From Paraburkholderia phenoliruptrix (GTDB taxonomy: Bacteria > Pseudomonadota > Gammaproteobacteria > Burkholderiales > Burkholderiaceae): DNA of 64,000 nucleotides. The notes under the pieces were generated by a model that was not told the origin of the DNA, ran no database searches, and saw only the letters and a list, made by a program, of their open reading frames with translations. Where the stretch lies: assembly GCF_902859825.1 (NCBI RefSeq), contig NZ_CADIKB010000026.1:35011-99010 (forward strand). Reading direction: 5' to 3'. How positions within the stretch are numbered: the stretch's first letter is position 1; each line of letters begins with the position of its first letter. Both the position numbers and the translations under genes were made by a program. Shown here piece after piece: positions 54,235 to 63,801 of the stretch.

Positions 54235-55127
54235 GCCAGCCCACCTTGAACATGCCGGGCTCGAGCGACGCCGCCGCGCTCGAGAAAATGCGCGAGCGTC
54301 TGCAAGGGCGCCGGCGCATGCAGAACGCGATCGCACTGACGCTGTCGCTTGCGGCGATGGGTTTCGGTCTCCTGTGGCTGATCTGGATTCTGTACACGAC
54401 GCTGCGCCTCGGCGTCGGCGGGTTGTCCATCGAACTGTTCACGCAGTCCACGCCGCCGCCGAATACCGACGGCGGCGGTCTCGCCAACGCGATTGTCGGC
54501 AGCCTGCTGCTGGTTGTGATCGCAACGTTCGTCGGTACGCCGATCGGTATTCTCGCGGGCGTCTATCTCGCCGAGTATGGGCAAAAGCGCTGGCTCGCGA
54601 GCGTCACGCGCTTCATCAACGACATTCTGCTGTCGGCGCCGTCCATCGTCGTCGGTCTCTTCGTCTACGCGCTGGTCGTCGCGAAGATGGGTCACTTCAG
54701 CGGCTGGGCCGGCGTGTTCGCGCTCGCGCTGCTGCAGATTCCGATCGTGATCCGCACGACCGAAAATATGCTGAAGCTCGTGCCTAACGCCTTGCGTGAA
54801 GCGGCGTTCGCGCTCGGCACGCCGAAGTGGAAGATGGTGCTGTCGATCACGCTGAAGGCTTCCGTGGCCGGCATCGTCACCGGTGTGCTGCTGGCGGTGG
54901 CCCGCATCGCCGGCGAGACCGCGCCGCTGCTTTTCACCGCGTTGTCGAACCAGTTCTTTTCGGCGGATCTGGGCCAGCCGGTCGCCAATCTGCCCGTCAC
55001 GATCTACAAGTTTGCGATGAGTCCGTTCGCGCAATGGCAATCGCTCGCGTGGGCCGGCGTCTTCCTGATCACGCTCGCGGTGCTGGGACTGAACATCCTC
55101 GCGCGCACGATCTTTTCGAACAAGTAA
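54231..55127 (+). CDS. pstA: phosphate ABC transporter permease PstA
   Basis: 298 residues. Membrane helices and the coupling loop EAAFALGTPKWKMVLSITL, then ARIAGETAPLLFTAL, are PstA hallmarks. It pairs with PstC to form the channel. Its start is coupled to the pstC stop, and GGGGAGGG lies in the last pstC codons as ribosome binding site. Confidence 0.97.
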   Translation: MSQPTLNMPGSSDAAALEKMRERLQGRRRMQNAIALTLSLAAMGFGLLWLIWILYTTLRLGVGGLSIELFTQSTPPPNTDGGGLANAIVGSLLLVVIATFVGTPIGILAGVYLAEYGQKRWLASVTRFINDILLSAPSIVVGLFVYALVVAKMGHFSGWAGVFALALLQIPIVIRTTENMLKLVPNALREAAFALGTPKWKMVLSITLKASVAGIVTGVLLAVARIAGETAPLLFTALSNQFFSADLGQPVANLPVTIYKFAMSPFAQWQSLAWAGVFLITLAVLGLNILARTIFSNK

Positions 55128-55144
55128 GGGCGGAGTGTAATCCG

Positions 55145-55993
55145 ATGAACATGGCAGAAACTCAACTCAATCCGATCTCGCGTCCCACTGCGCCCGCCGG
55201 TTTCGATCCCGCGCAAAGCGGCCAGGAGCCTTCGCCGTCACGCCCGAAGATCGAGGTCAACGACCTGAACTTCTTCTACGGCAAGTATCACGCGCTGAAG
55301 AACATCAACCTGCAGATTCCCGAAGGCAAGGTGACGGCGTTCATCGGCCCGTCGGGTTGCGGTAAGTCGACGTTGCTGCGTACGTTCAACAAGATGTATG
55401 CGCTCTATCCGGAGCAACGCGCCGAAGGGGAGATCCTGATGGACGGCGAAAACCTGCTGACCTCGAAGCGCGATATTTCGCTGCTGCGCGCGCGCATCGG
55501 CATGGTGTTCCAGAAGCCGACGCCGTTTCCGATGTCCATCTACGACAACATCGCGTTCGGCGTGAAAATGTTCGAGTCGCTGCCGCGCTCGGAAATGGAC
55601 GACCGCGTCGAATGGGCGCTGACCAAGGCGGCGCTATGGAACGAGGTGAAGGACAAGCTCGGCCAGAGCGGCTATGGCCTGTCGGGCGGCCAGCAGCAGC
55701 GTTTGTGCATTGCACGCGGCATCGCGATCCGTCCTGAAGTGCTGCTGCTCGACGAACCGTGCTCGGCGCTCGACCCGATTTCGACGGGTCGCATCGAAGA
55801 ACTGATCGCCGAATTGAAGAGCGATTACACGGTCGTGATCGTCACGCACAACATGCAACAGGCGGCCCGCTGTTCGGACTACACTGCCTATATGTACCTT
55901 GGCGAGCTGATCGAGTTCGGCGACACCGAAAAGATCTTCATCAAGCCGGTCCGCAAAGAAACGGAAGACTACATTACTGGCCGCTTCGGCTAA
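55145..55993 (+). CDS. pstB: phosphate ABC transporter ATPase PstB
   Basis: 282 residues. Walker A FIGPSGCGKSTLLRTFN, Q-loop MVFQKPTPFPMSIYDN (phosphate-importer type), signature LSGGQQQRLCIARG, Walker B VLLLDEPCSALDP and H-loop VTHNMQQA. About 30 extra N-terminal residues are Pro/Ser-rich. A second in-frame ATG stands two codons later. Confidence 0.97.
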   Translation: MNMAETQLNPISRPTAPAGFDPAQSGQEPSPSRPKIEVNDLNFFYGKYHALKNINLQIPEGKVTAFIGPSGCGKSTLLRTFNKMYALYPEQRAEGEILMDGENLLTSKRDISLLRARIGMVFQKPTPFPMSIYDNIAFGVKMFESLPRSEMDDRVEWALTKAALWNEVKDKLGQSGYGLSGGQQQRLCIARGIAIRPEVLLLDEPCSALDPISTGRIEELIAELKSDYTVVIVTHNMQQAARCSDYTAYMYLGELIEFGDTEKIFIKPVRKETEDYITGRFG

Positions 55994-56020
55994 GCGCCGG
56001 GCAACCCAACGGAGTACGAC

Positions 56021-56725
56021 ATGTCCGACAAACACCTCTCCAGCCAGTTCGACGCCGACCTGAATCTGGTTTCCTCGAAGGTGCTCGAAATGGGCGGCCT
56101 CGTCGAATCGCAGATCGTCAAAGCCATGCAGGCGCTCAACGAATTCGATCTTGAGATCGCCGAGCAGGTTATCGCCGCCGAAGATCGCCTGAACACGATG
56201 GAAGTGGAAATCGACGAGGAGTGCAGCAACATCATCGCGCGCCGTCAGCCGGCCGCGCGCGACCTGCGCCTGTTGATTGCGATTTCGAAGACCATTACCA
56301 ATCTCGAGCGAGCCGGCGACGAAGCCGAGAAAATCGCCAAGCGCACGAAGCGTCTCATGGAAGACGGCGCGTCGCGCACCATCAATATCGCCGAGATCAA
56401 ATTGTCGGGCGAAATGGCGGTGTCGATTCTGCGCCGCGCGCTCGACGCATTCGCGCGCCTCGACACGGTCGCCGCCGCGCAGATCGTGCGCGACGACAAG
56501 GCGATCGACGAGGAATTCCGCGCGTTCGTGCGCAAGCTGATTTCGTATATGACGGAAGATCCGCGCTCCATTTCCGTGGGACTCGACTTCCTGTTCATCG
56601 CGAAGGCGATCGAGCGGATCGGCGACCACGCGAAGAACATCGCGGAATTCATCATTTACATCGTGAAGGGTACGGACGTGCGGCACAAGTCGCGCGACGC
56701 GCTCGAACGCGAAGCGCTCAGTTAA
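56021..56725 (+). CDS. phoU: phosphate signalling regulator PhoU
   Basis: 234 residues, two PhoU three-helix repeats. The metal-cluster motif E-x3-D is seen in AGDEAEKIAKRTK and in the second repeat (RIGDHAKNIAEF). PhoU links PstSCAB activity to PhoR and keeps PhoB off when phosphate is plentiful. It is separated from pstB by 27 bp and lies in the usual operon position. Confidence 0.97.
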   Translation: MSDKHLSSQFDADLNLVSSKVLEMGGLVESQIVKAMQALNEFDLEIAEQVIAAEDRLNTMEVEIDEECSNIIARRQPAARDLRLLIAISKTITNLERAGDEAEKIAKRTKRLMEDGASRTINIAEIKLSGEMAVSILRRALDAFARLDTVAAAQIVRDDKAIDEEFRAFVRKLISYMTEDPRSISVGLDFLFIAKAIERIGDHAKNIAEFIIYIVKGTDVRHKSRDALEREALS

Positions 56726-56752
56726 ATCCAGAGATAAGGACCAGAGGTGCCG

Positions 56753-57454
56753 ATGCCCAGCAGCATTCTCGTCATTGAAGATGAGCCCGCTATTTCCGAA
56801 CTGATCTCGGTCAATCTTCAACACGCCGGACACTGCCCGATTCGCGCGTACAACGCGGAACAGGCGCAGAACCTGATCAGCGACGTATTGCCTGACCTCG
56901 TCCTGCTCGACTGGATGCTGCCGGGCAAGTCGGGCATTGCGTTCGCGCGCGACCTGCGCAACAACGAACGCACGAAGCACATCCCGATCATCATGCTGAC
57001 CGCGCGCGGCGACGAGCAGGACAAGGTGCTCGGCCTCGAAATCGGCGCGGACGACTACGTGACCAAGCCGTTTTCGCCGAAAGAGCTGATGGCGCGCATC
57101 AAGGCGGTGCTGCGCCGCCGCGCGCCGCAACTCACCGAAGACGTGGTCGCGATCAACGGGCTCAAGCTCGACCCGGCTACGCATCGGGTGGCCGCGCACG
57201 CCGAAGGCAGCGAGATCAAGCTGGACCTCGGTCCGACCGAATTCCGTCTATTGCACTTTTTCATGACGCACCCCGAGCGCGTGCACAGCCGCACGCAATT
57301 GCTCGATCAGGTGTGGGGCGACCATGTGTTCGTCGAAGAGCGCACGGTGGACGTGCATATCAAGCGTCTGCGCGCGGCACTCAAGCCGGCGGGTTGCGAT
57401 GCTATGATCGAGACGGTCCGCGGCAGCGGCTACCGTCTGGCCAAGAGCGCTTGA
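56753..57454 (+). CDS. phoB: phosphate regulon response regulator PhoB
   Basis: 233 residues. The receiver domain has ILVIEDEPAISELI, phospho-Asp in DLVLLDWMLPGKSG, and Lys in DDYVTKPFSPKEL. The OmpR-type winged-helix domain has LGPTEFRLLHFFMTHPERV and the C-terminal VRGSGYRLA. The start at ATG 56753 is favoured over GTG 56747. It binds PHO boxes such as those at 51899 and 61049. Confidence 0.97.
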   Translation: MPSSILVIEDEPAISELISVNLQHAGHCPIRAYNAEQAQNLISDVLPDLVLLDWMLPGKSGIAFARDLRNNERTKHIPIIMLTARGDEQDKVLGLEIGADDYVTKPFSPKELMARIKAVLRRRAPQLTEDVVAINGLKLDPATHRVAAHAEGSEIKLDLGPTEFRLLHFFMTHPERVHSRTQLLDQVWGDHVFVEERTVDVHIKRLRAALKPAGCDAMIETVRGSGYRLAKSA

Positions 57455-57499
57455 CCTCTCGCCGCGGCGCGCATGCCGTTCTCTTCGATCGTTTAGACC

Positions 57500-58813
57500 A
57501 TGAACATCATCTGGGCGCGCTCCATCGTTTCGATCGTGCTGCTCGCCATACTGTGCGCGGTGGTCGGCGCATTCGTGAACGTAAAGGCGGCATTGATCCT
57601 CGCGGTCGTCATGCTGCTCGTGCAGAGCCTCGTCGGCACCTTCCATAAAGAGCGTTTGTGGCGTTTGCTCGACGCGCCGGTCTACGGCGAGGTGCCGAGT
57701 GCGCCCGGCATCTGGGGCGAAATCTACTACCGTCTGCACAAGCTCGCGAAGCGCTGGCATGCGCAGGTGCGCCAGGTCGAACAGCAGCACTCGCGCTTCA
57801 TTCAGGCGATTCAGGCCTCGCCGAATGGGGTGGCCATGCTCGACGATCATGACCAGATCGAGTGGTGCAATGCCATCTCCGAAGTGCATTTCGGCCTCGA
57901 CGCGAAGCGCGATCTGCGTCAGCACATCACGCATCTGGTGCGTCAGCCGGACTTCGTGCGGTACCTGAATTCGCACCAGTACGAAGAAATGCTGATCATG
58001 CGCGGCATGGGCGAGAAGCGGCAAAACGTGCTCTCCGTGCAGGTGTTCCCTTATGGCGAGAACCGCAAGCTGGTGCTGTCGCAAGACATTACCGAGCTGG
58101 AAAGAACGGATGCGATGCGCCGCGATTTCGTGGCCAACGTGTCGCACGAACTGAAAACGCCGCTCACGGTGCTGTCGGGTTTTCTCGAGACGATGCGCGA
58201 ATTGCCGCTCGCGGAAGCGGAGCGCACGCGCTATCTCGACCTGATGGAGCAGCAGGCGTCGCGCATGCGGCACATCGTCAACGATCTACTGGTGCTTGCC
58301 AAACTGGAGGGCGACAACAAGCCGCCGAGCGATCAGATGATCGACATGCGCGCGGTGTTACGCCATTTGCGCGACGACGCGGAAAGCCTGTCGAGCGATC
58401 ACCACACCATCACCTTCGAAGCCGACGAAAGCCTGACCGTCACGGGCGTCGAAACCGAGATTCTGAGCGCGTTCGGCAATCTCGTGACCAACGCGATCCG
58501 CTATACGCCTGACGGCGGCACCATCAAGGTGAGCTGGCTCACGCAGGGCGGTGCGGCGGTCTTCGCGGTGACCGATAGCGGCCTCGGCATTCCGGCCGCG
58601 GACATTCCGCGTCTGACCGAGCGCTTTTATCGGGTCGACCGCAGCCGCTCGCGCGATACGGGAGGCACCGGTCTCGGACTCGCGATCGTCAAGCACGTGC
58701 TGCAACGGCACGATGCGCAACTCGACGTCAAAAGCGAAGAAGGGCGGGGCAGTACGTTTTCCGTGAGATTTCCGCTGTATCGCACGGCGCGGCGGCAGCC
58801 GGCGCATGCATGA
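57500..58813 (+). CDS. phoR: phosphate regulon sensor histidine kinase PhoR
   Basis: 437 residues. One or two N-terminal membrane helices (SIVSIVLLAILCAVVGAF) and almost no periplasmic loop, so it senses through PhoU/Pst. A PAS domain (about 95-190) precedes HisKA with VANVSHELKTPLTVLSGF. HATPase motifs are NLVTNAIRYTPDGG, DSGLGIP and TGGTGLGLAIVKHV. It follows phoB by 45 bp. Confidence 0.96.
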   Translation: MNIIWARSIVSIVLLAILCAVVGAFVNVKAALILAVVMLLVQSLVGTFHKERLWRLLDAPVYGEVPSAPGIWGEIYYRLHKLAKRWHAQVRQVEQQHSRFIQAIQASPNGVAMLDDHDQIEWCNAISEVHFGLDAKRDLRQHITHLVRQPDFVRYLNSHQYEEMLIMRGMGEKRQNVLSVQVFPYGENRKLVLSQDITELERTDAMRRDFVANVSHELKTPLTVLSGFLETMRELPLAEAERTRYLDLMEQQASRMRHIVNDLLVLAKLEGDNKPPSDQMIDMRAVLRHLRDDAESLSSDHHTITFEADESLTVTGVETEILSAFGNLVTNAIRYTPDGGTIKVSWLTQGGAAVFAVTDSGLGIPAADIPRLTERFYRVDRSRSRDTGGTGLGLAIVKHVLQRHDAQLDVKSEEGRGSTFSVRFPLYRTARRQPAHA

Positions 58814-58821
58814 CAGCTGAC

Positions 58822-58870
58822 GGTCAGAGAAAAAAAAGCCCGCTAAGCAGCGGGCTTTTTTTCTCTGACC
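58822..58870. terminator. bidirectional terminator between phoR and ppk1
   Basis: A near-perfect palindrome: GGTCAGAG, eight A, GCCCGCT, loop AAGC, AGCGGGC, seven T and CTCTGACC. It closes the two convergent units on both strands. Confidence 0.95.
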
Positions 58871-58921
58871 GCGCGAGGCGCTTCGTAAGACTTCAGCGCT
58901 CGTTGAGGCGAGCACCCCGAT

Positions 58922-60985
58922 TCACGAACAGAACTTCGCGAGCAGGCTCATCTGCGCGTTGCGCGAGGACTTGCCGGGCCGGCGTCGGCGGTAATGGCCG
59001 TCGCTTTGCATGAGCCACGCCGATTGATTGTCGCCAAGAAATGCCGAGAGACCTTCGGCGATCACGCGGCGCTTGAGCCGCCGATTGTTGACCGGAAACG
59101 CGACTTCGACGCGGCGGAAGAAGTTGCGATCCATCCAGTCCGCGCTCGACAGATACACCTGCTCGCGACCGTCGTCGTAGAAATAATAGATGCGATGGTG
59201 CTCGAGGAAGCGCCCGACAATCGAGCGCACCGTGATGTTCTCGGAGAGGCCCGGCACGCCGGGCTGCAGCGAACATACGCCGCGCACGATCAGGTCGATT
59301 TTCACGCCAGCCTGCGACGCTTCGTACAACTCCGCAATCACCGTGGGTTCCAGCAGCGCGTTCATCTTCGCGACAATGCGCGCCTTCTTGCCCGCGCGCG
59401 CATGGTCGGCTTCGGCGCGGATGGCCTCCACCAGCTTCGGATGCAGCGTGAAGGGCGACTGCCATAACTCGTGCAGCTTCAGTTCGCCGCCAATGCCGGT
59501 AAGCTGTTGGAACACGTGATGCACGTCTTCGCAGATTTTCGGATCGGCGGTCATCAGACCGAAGTCGCTATAAAGACGTGCGGTGCGCGGATGATAATTG
59601 CCGGTGCCGAGGTGTGCGTAGCGCTTGAGCGTCGTCTTGCCGCCCACCGTTGCGCGTCGCACGATCAGCATCATTTTGGCGTGACACTTGTGGCCCACCA
59701 CGCCGTACACGACATGCGCGCCGACCGCTTCCAGCTGCGCCGCCCAGTTGATGTTGGTTTCTTCGTCGAAGCGCGCGAGCAGTTCGACCACCACCGTCAC
59801 TTCCTTGCCGTTGCGCGCGGCCTGCATCAGCGCATCCATGAGCGGCGAGTCGGTGCCCGTGCGGTAGATGGTCTGCTTGATCGCGACCACATTCGGGTCT
59901 TTGGCCGCTTGCAGCAGCAGCTCGAGCACCGGCTGAAAGCTCTCGTACGGATGATGCAGCAGCACGTCGCCCTGATCGATCACGTCGAACATGCTGGCGG
60001 CGTTAGCAATCGGCGCGGGAATGGCGGGAATGTGCGGCACGAACTTCAGGTCCGGCCGATCCACCATTTCCGGCAACTGCATGAGACGCACGAGATTCAC
60101 AGGACCGTTCGCGTAGTAGCAGTCCTTATTGCTGAGGCTGCTTTCGTCGAGCAGGCGCCGCACGACATGCGCGGGCGTTTCCGCCGATACTTCGAGCCGC
60201 ACCGCGTTGCCCAGATGCCGCGCCGGCAGTTCGCCCTGCAACGCGACACGCAGGTTGGTGATTTCGTCTTCGTCGACGAACAGCTCGCTGTTGCGCGTAA
60301 TGCGGAACTGGTTGCAGCTGCGCACGACGAGATGGGGGAACAGCTCGCCGACAAAGCGTTGCAACAGCGAGCTCAGCAGCACGAAGCCATGCGGATAGCC
60401 CGATAGTTCCTGCGGCATGCGCACGAGCCGCGGTAGCGCGCGCGGTGCCTGCACGATGCCCATCATCGCCTGGCGGCCGAAGGCGTCCTTGCCTTCCAGC
60501 TCGACGACGAAGTTCAGGCTCTTGTTGAGCACGCGCGGAAACGGATGCGCCGGGTCGAGGCCGATCGGCGTCAACACGGGCAGCAGTTCGTCGAAGAAAT
60601 AATTGCGCGCCCACTCGGTCTGCGCTTCGCTCCACGCTTCCGTGCCGTGAAAATAGATGCCTTCCGCCTCGAGCGCGGGAAGCACGGTGTCGTGCAGCAT
60701 GGTGTACTGCCGATGCACGAGCTTTTGCGCACGCTCGACCACGAGGTCGTACACGTGCTGCAGCGACATGCCGTCAGGCGACAGCGCGCCGGGATTGTCG
60801 CGCATCTGCTCCTGCAGACCGGCCATGCGGACTTCGAAGAACTCGTCGAGGTTGCTGCTGGTGATGCAGATGAAACGCAGGCGTTCGAGCAAAGGGACGG
60901 CGGGGTCGGCAGCCTGCGCCAACACACGCTCGTTGAAACCCAGAATGCCCAGCTCGCGGTTCAATAAGGGGTAGCGGATGGACAT
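58922..60985 (-). CDS. ppk1: polyphosphate kinase 1
   Basis: 687 residues, matching PPK1 length. It polymerises the gamma-phosphate of ATP into polyphosphate. The N-terminal domain has LLNRELGILGFNERVL. The two PLD-like C-terminal domains carry the autophosphorylated His region in VGHKCHAKMMLIVRR and the second His in TGNYHPRTARLYSDFG. A GTG at 61042 is in frame, but the PHO box begins only 7 bp upstream of it, so transcription should start downstream and the ATG at 60985 is the real start. Confidence 0.97.
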   Translation of the reverse strand: MSIRYPLLNRELGILGFNERVLAQAADPAVPLLERLRFICITSSNLDEFFEVRMAGLQEQMRDNPGALSPDGMSLQHVYDLVVERAQKLVHRQYTMLHDTVLPALEAEGIYFHGTEAWSEAQTEWARNYFFDELLPVLTPIGLDPAHPFPRVLNKSLNFVVELEGKDAFGRQAMMGIVQAPRALPRLVRMPQELSGYPHGFVLLSSLLQRFVGELFPHLVVRSCNQFRITRNSELFVDEDEITNLRVALQGELPARHLGNAVRLEVSAETPAHVVRRLLDESSLSNKDCYYANGPVNLVRLMQLPEMVDRPDLKFVPHIPAIPAPIANAASMFDVIDQGDVLLHHPYESFQPVLELLLQAAKDPNVVAIKQTIYRTGTDSPLMDALMQAARNGKEVTVVVELLARFDEETNINWAAQLEAVGAHVVYGVVGHKCHAKMMLIVRRATVGGKTTLKRYAHLGTGNYHPRTARLYSDFGLMTADPKICEDVHHVFQQLTGIGGELKLHELWQSPFTLHPKLVEAIRAEADHARAGKKARIVAKMNALLEPTVIAELYEASQAGVKIDLIVRGVCSLQPGVPGLSENITVRSIVGRFLEHHRIYYFYDDGREQVYLSSADWMDRNFFRRVEVAFPVNNRRLKRRVIAEGLSAFLGDNQSAWLMQSDGHYRRRRPGKSSRNAQMSLLAKFCS

Positions 60986-61048
60986 CGGCAGCGAGAATGG
61001 AATTTCGGATATAGGGGCGGAAAGACGCTCGGAAATTCTCACAATATG

Positions 61049-61066
61049 ATGACATTGTTATGACAT
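61049..61066 (-). promoter_or_regulatory. PHO box upstream of ppk1
   Basis: On the minus strand ATGTCAT-AACA-ATGTCAT: two copies differing from CTGTCAT only in the first base, with 11-bp spacing. GAGAAT about 11 bp downstream fits the -10. It lies 63 bp before the ppk1 ATG. Confidence 0.88.
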
Positions 61067-61301
61067 TCTCGATGTTATAAATTCTACGCTGTGTTCCTCG
61101 CCTGTCGTCAAGATGACGCAGTTCGTATGGGAGCATGGGGCACCCCCATCTCCGCGAGGTGACATCGTGAGCTCCGGTACGCTTAGAATGGCGTCTTTGA
61201 ACAGCGCGGCCGGTCGCAAGGCGCCGGGAACCTCTGGCGGAGGTTCCGCCTTGCTCGCATCCACCGCTGCCGCGCTCGCGCGCATGGAGTCCGCATACCC
61301 G

Positions 61302-62813
61302 ATGGTCAATACCCCACAACTCCTTGCTGCCGTCGATCTCGGTTCGAACAGCTTCCGGCTGATCGTCGGCCGGGTCGAGGAAACCGACGCCGGCAGCCAG
61401 ATCTATCAGGTCGATGCGTTGCGCGAGCCGGTGCGGCTCGCCGCGGGTCTGTCGCGCGACAAAATGCTCGACCGGGCGTCGCAGGTGCGCGGCTGGGACG
61501 CCTTGAAGCGCTTCGGCGAGCGCCTGCGCGACTTTCATCCCGATCACGTGCGCGCGGTTGCGACCAACACGCTGCGCATCGCAAAGAATGCCGGCGAATT
61601 CCTCGGTGAAGCGCAAGCGGCGCTCGGCTTTCCGATCGAAGTGATTGCGGGCCGCGAAGAAGCGCGGCTCATCTACGCTGGCGCCGCGCATTCGGTGCCG
61701 GCGAGTCCCGGCAAGCGGCTCGTGGTCGACATCGGCGGCGGTTCGACGGAGTTCATCATCGGCTCGCATTACACGCCGATCAAGATGGAGAGCTTGTATA
61801 TCGGCTGCGTGAGCCATAGCCGGGCATTTTTCCCCGCAGGCAACGTCGACGAATACACGATGCGTCAGGCCGAACTCGCCGCGGGCCGCGAAATCCAGAT
61901 CATTTCGTCGGAATACAAAAAGACGGGCTGGGAGCAGGCCATCGGTTCGTCGGGCACGGCGCGCGCGCTCGCCGAACTGGTCGAGGCGAACGGCTTTAAC
62001 GACCCCGGCGTGACGCACGGCATTTCGCGCGGCGGCCTCGAGCGCCTGAAGCGCGCGTTGATCAAGGCGGAAAACGTCAATCGGCTGAAGCTCGTTGCGC
62101 TGAAGGCGGACCGTATTCCCGTCCTGGCCGGCGGTCTGTCGATCATGATCGCGGTGTTCGACGAACTGGGCGTCGATTACGTCGATACGACGGACGGCGC
62201 GTTGCGCCTTGGCGTGCTCTACGATCTGCTCGGCCGTTCGCAGCATGAAGACATGCGCACGGTGACCGTGGAAGGCTTCATGCGCCGCTACGGCGTGGAC
62301 CGCCCGCAGGCGGGGCGCATCGGCGAGCTGGCGGTGCGTTTCTACGATCAGTTCGCGGAGCCGGACGAAGAACGCCGCGTCGAAAATCGCATGTTTCTCG
62401 GCTGGGCAGCGGCGCTGCACGAAATCGGCTTGTCGATTTCGCACAGCGCGTATCACAAGCATTCGGCGTATATCGCGAGCAACGCGGACATGCCCGGCTT
62501 TTCGCGCACCGACCAGGCGCGGCTCGCCTCGCTCGTGCTCGGTCATGCAGGCAAGCTCGGCAAGCTGTCGCAAACGCGCGAGGTCGAGTGGCCGTTGCTG
62601 TTCTGTCTGCGGCTCGCGGCATTGTTGTGCCGCCGGCGTGCCGACGTCGGGCTGCCCGGCATTACGGTCGCGCAGGCGAACGGCGGTTATGAGGTGCGTT
62701 TGCCCAATGAATGGGTCGCCAATAATCCGCTCACTGACTACAGCCTGATTCAGGAGGCGGCAGAGTGGGAAAAGGTTGGCATTCCGTATCGAGTGGTCTA
62801 TACGGACGACTGA
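61302..62813 (+). CDS. ppx: exopolyphosphatase (Ppx/GppA family)
   Basis: 503 residues from the ATG at 61302. It removes terminal phosphates from polyphosphate and may also act on pppGpp. The ASKHA-fold motifs are AAVDLGSNSFRLIVGR and VVDIGGGSTEFIIG, with the HD-like C-terminal part including ALHEIGLSISHSAYHKHS. The frame is open back to 61113 (about 63 residues, Ala/Gly/Ser-rich, unconserved), so an earlier start cannot be fully excluded. It diverges from ppk1. Confidence 0.94.
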   Translation: MVNTPQLLAAVDLGSNSFRLIVGRVEETDAGSQIYQVDALREPVRLAAGLSRDKMLDRASQVRGWDALKRFGERLRDFHPDHVRAVATNTLRIAKNAGEFLGEAQAALGFPIEVIAGREEARLIYAGAAHSVPASPGKRLVVDIGGGSTEFIIGSHYTPIKMESLYIGCVSHSRAFFPAGNVDEYTMRQAELAAGREIQIISSEYKKTGWEQAIGSSGTARALAELVEANGFNDPGVTHGISRGGLERLKRALIKAENVNRLKLVALKADRIPVLAGGLSIMIAVFDELGVDYVDTTDGALRLGVLYDLLGRSQHEDMRTVTVEGFMRRYGVDRPQAGRIGELAVRFYDQFAEPDEERRVENRMFLGWAAALHEIGLSISHSAYHKHSAYIASNADMPGFSRTDQARLASLVLGHAGKLGKLSQTREVEWPLLFCLRLAALLCRRRADVGLPGITVAQANGGYEVRLPNEWVANNPLTDYSLIQEAAEWEKVGIPYRVVYTDD

Positions 62814-62868
62814 TGCATGACGCCGAGCCTTTCCCGCGCTTGGGCGAAGCAGGCTGAAGATGAAGAAG

Positions 62869-62891
62869 AGCCCGGTTTTTGCCGGGCTTTT
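62869..62891. terminator. terminator between ppx and the olsB-like gene
   Basis: Stem AGCCCGG (62869-62875) with CCGGGCT (62882-62888), loop TTTTTG, then TTT. It separates convergent genes. Confidence 0.75.
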
Positions 62892-62932
62892 CTGCTTGTT
62901 GTATTCATGCACCCGGCGCTGCGCGTGCGCGC

Positions 62933-63745
62933 CTAGCGCGGCAATGCGTCGCCGAGGAAGTGGCGGGCGTAGCGCGCATTGATGTCCGAAAGACGGAATA
63001 GGGTCAGGAAATCGGCCGTATTGAAGTCCGGGTCCCACGCGGGCGCGCCGCAAATCTTCGCGCCGAGACGCAGATATCCCTTGACGAGCGGCGGAGGCGC
63101 GACATTGGCGCCCGTTTGCAGTTCGTCCACGGGCAGCGGCGTGTGCGCGAATGCGCGATATTCCGGCGCCGTGAGCGCGCTGTCGCGCAGCGAGCAATAG
63201 AGGTTTGCTGCATAGTGGCCGCCGTCGACCATCGCGACGCTTGCGCAGCCGAGCATCGTCTCGTAGCCGTTGTGCTTCATATAGGCCGCAAGGCCGGCCC
63301 ACAGCGACATGATCACCGAGCCGCTGCGATAGTCGGGATGCACGCACGAGCGGCCCACCTCCACCATCTTCGCGCGCAGATGCGTGAGACGGGAGATGTC
63401 GAACTCGCTTTCCGCGTAGAGGCGTCCAATGCGCGCGGCCTGATGCGGCGGCAGCGCGCGGTAGGTGCCGACCACCTTCAGCGTATCGAGGTCGCGCACC
63501 AGCAGGTGATCGCAGTATGGATCGAACGAATCGACGTCGAGGCCGGCAGGGCCCGCGAGGCGCGCGCCCATTTCGTCGGCGAACACACGGTAACGCAGAC
63601 GCTGCGCCTCGCGAAGCTCTTCGTCGGTGCGAGCCCACGTGACTCGCAGCCGGTGTTGCGCGGTAACCGTCTCTTCAGCGCGGGGCAGGCGACGCGACTC
63701 GAAGATCGAAGCGAGGGGCAGGGTAGGCGTCGGCAGTTCTCGCAT
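62933..63745 (-). CDS. olsB: OlsB-like N-acyltransferase (ornithine lipid synthesis)
   Basis: 270 residues. GNAT-type N-acyltransferase of the COG3176 'hemolysin-like' group, which includes OlsB, the enzyme that attaches a 3-hydroxyacyl chain from ACP to ornithine. Visible motifs: RLRYRVFADEMGARL, DPYCDHLLVRD, VEVGRSCVHPDYRSG and the C-terminal VKGYLRLGAKICG. I chose the ATG at 63745 (AGGA 7 nt upstream); an in-frame TTG at 63787 has no RBS and lies too close to the putative promoter. The partner gene olsA is not in the window. Substrate assignment is by family similarity only. Confidence 0.78.
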   Translation of the reverse strand: MRELPTPTLPLASIFESRRLPRAEETVTAQHRLRVTWARTDEELREAQRLRYRVFADEMGARLAGPAGLDVDSFDPYCDHLLVRDLDTLKVVGTYRALPPHQAARIGRLYAESEFDISRLTHLRAKMVEVGRSCVHPDYRSGSVIMSLWAGLAAYMKHNGYETMLGCASVAMVDGGHYAANLYCSLRDSALTAPEYRAFAHTPLPVDELQTGANVAPPPLVKGYLRLGAKICGAPAWDPDFNTADFLTLFRLSDINARYARHFLGDALPR

Positions 63746-63801
63746 TGGGGCGTCCTGGTCGAAAAAGGGTGAGTCTTTTTTCGCCAATGTAGTAACGCCC
63801 G

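Noticed and set aside
61113..61301. 63-residue N-terminal extension of Ppx
   Set aside because: Sequence is Ala/Gly/Ser-rich and unlike the family; conserved sequence begins right after ATG 61302.
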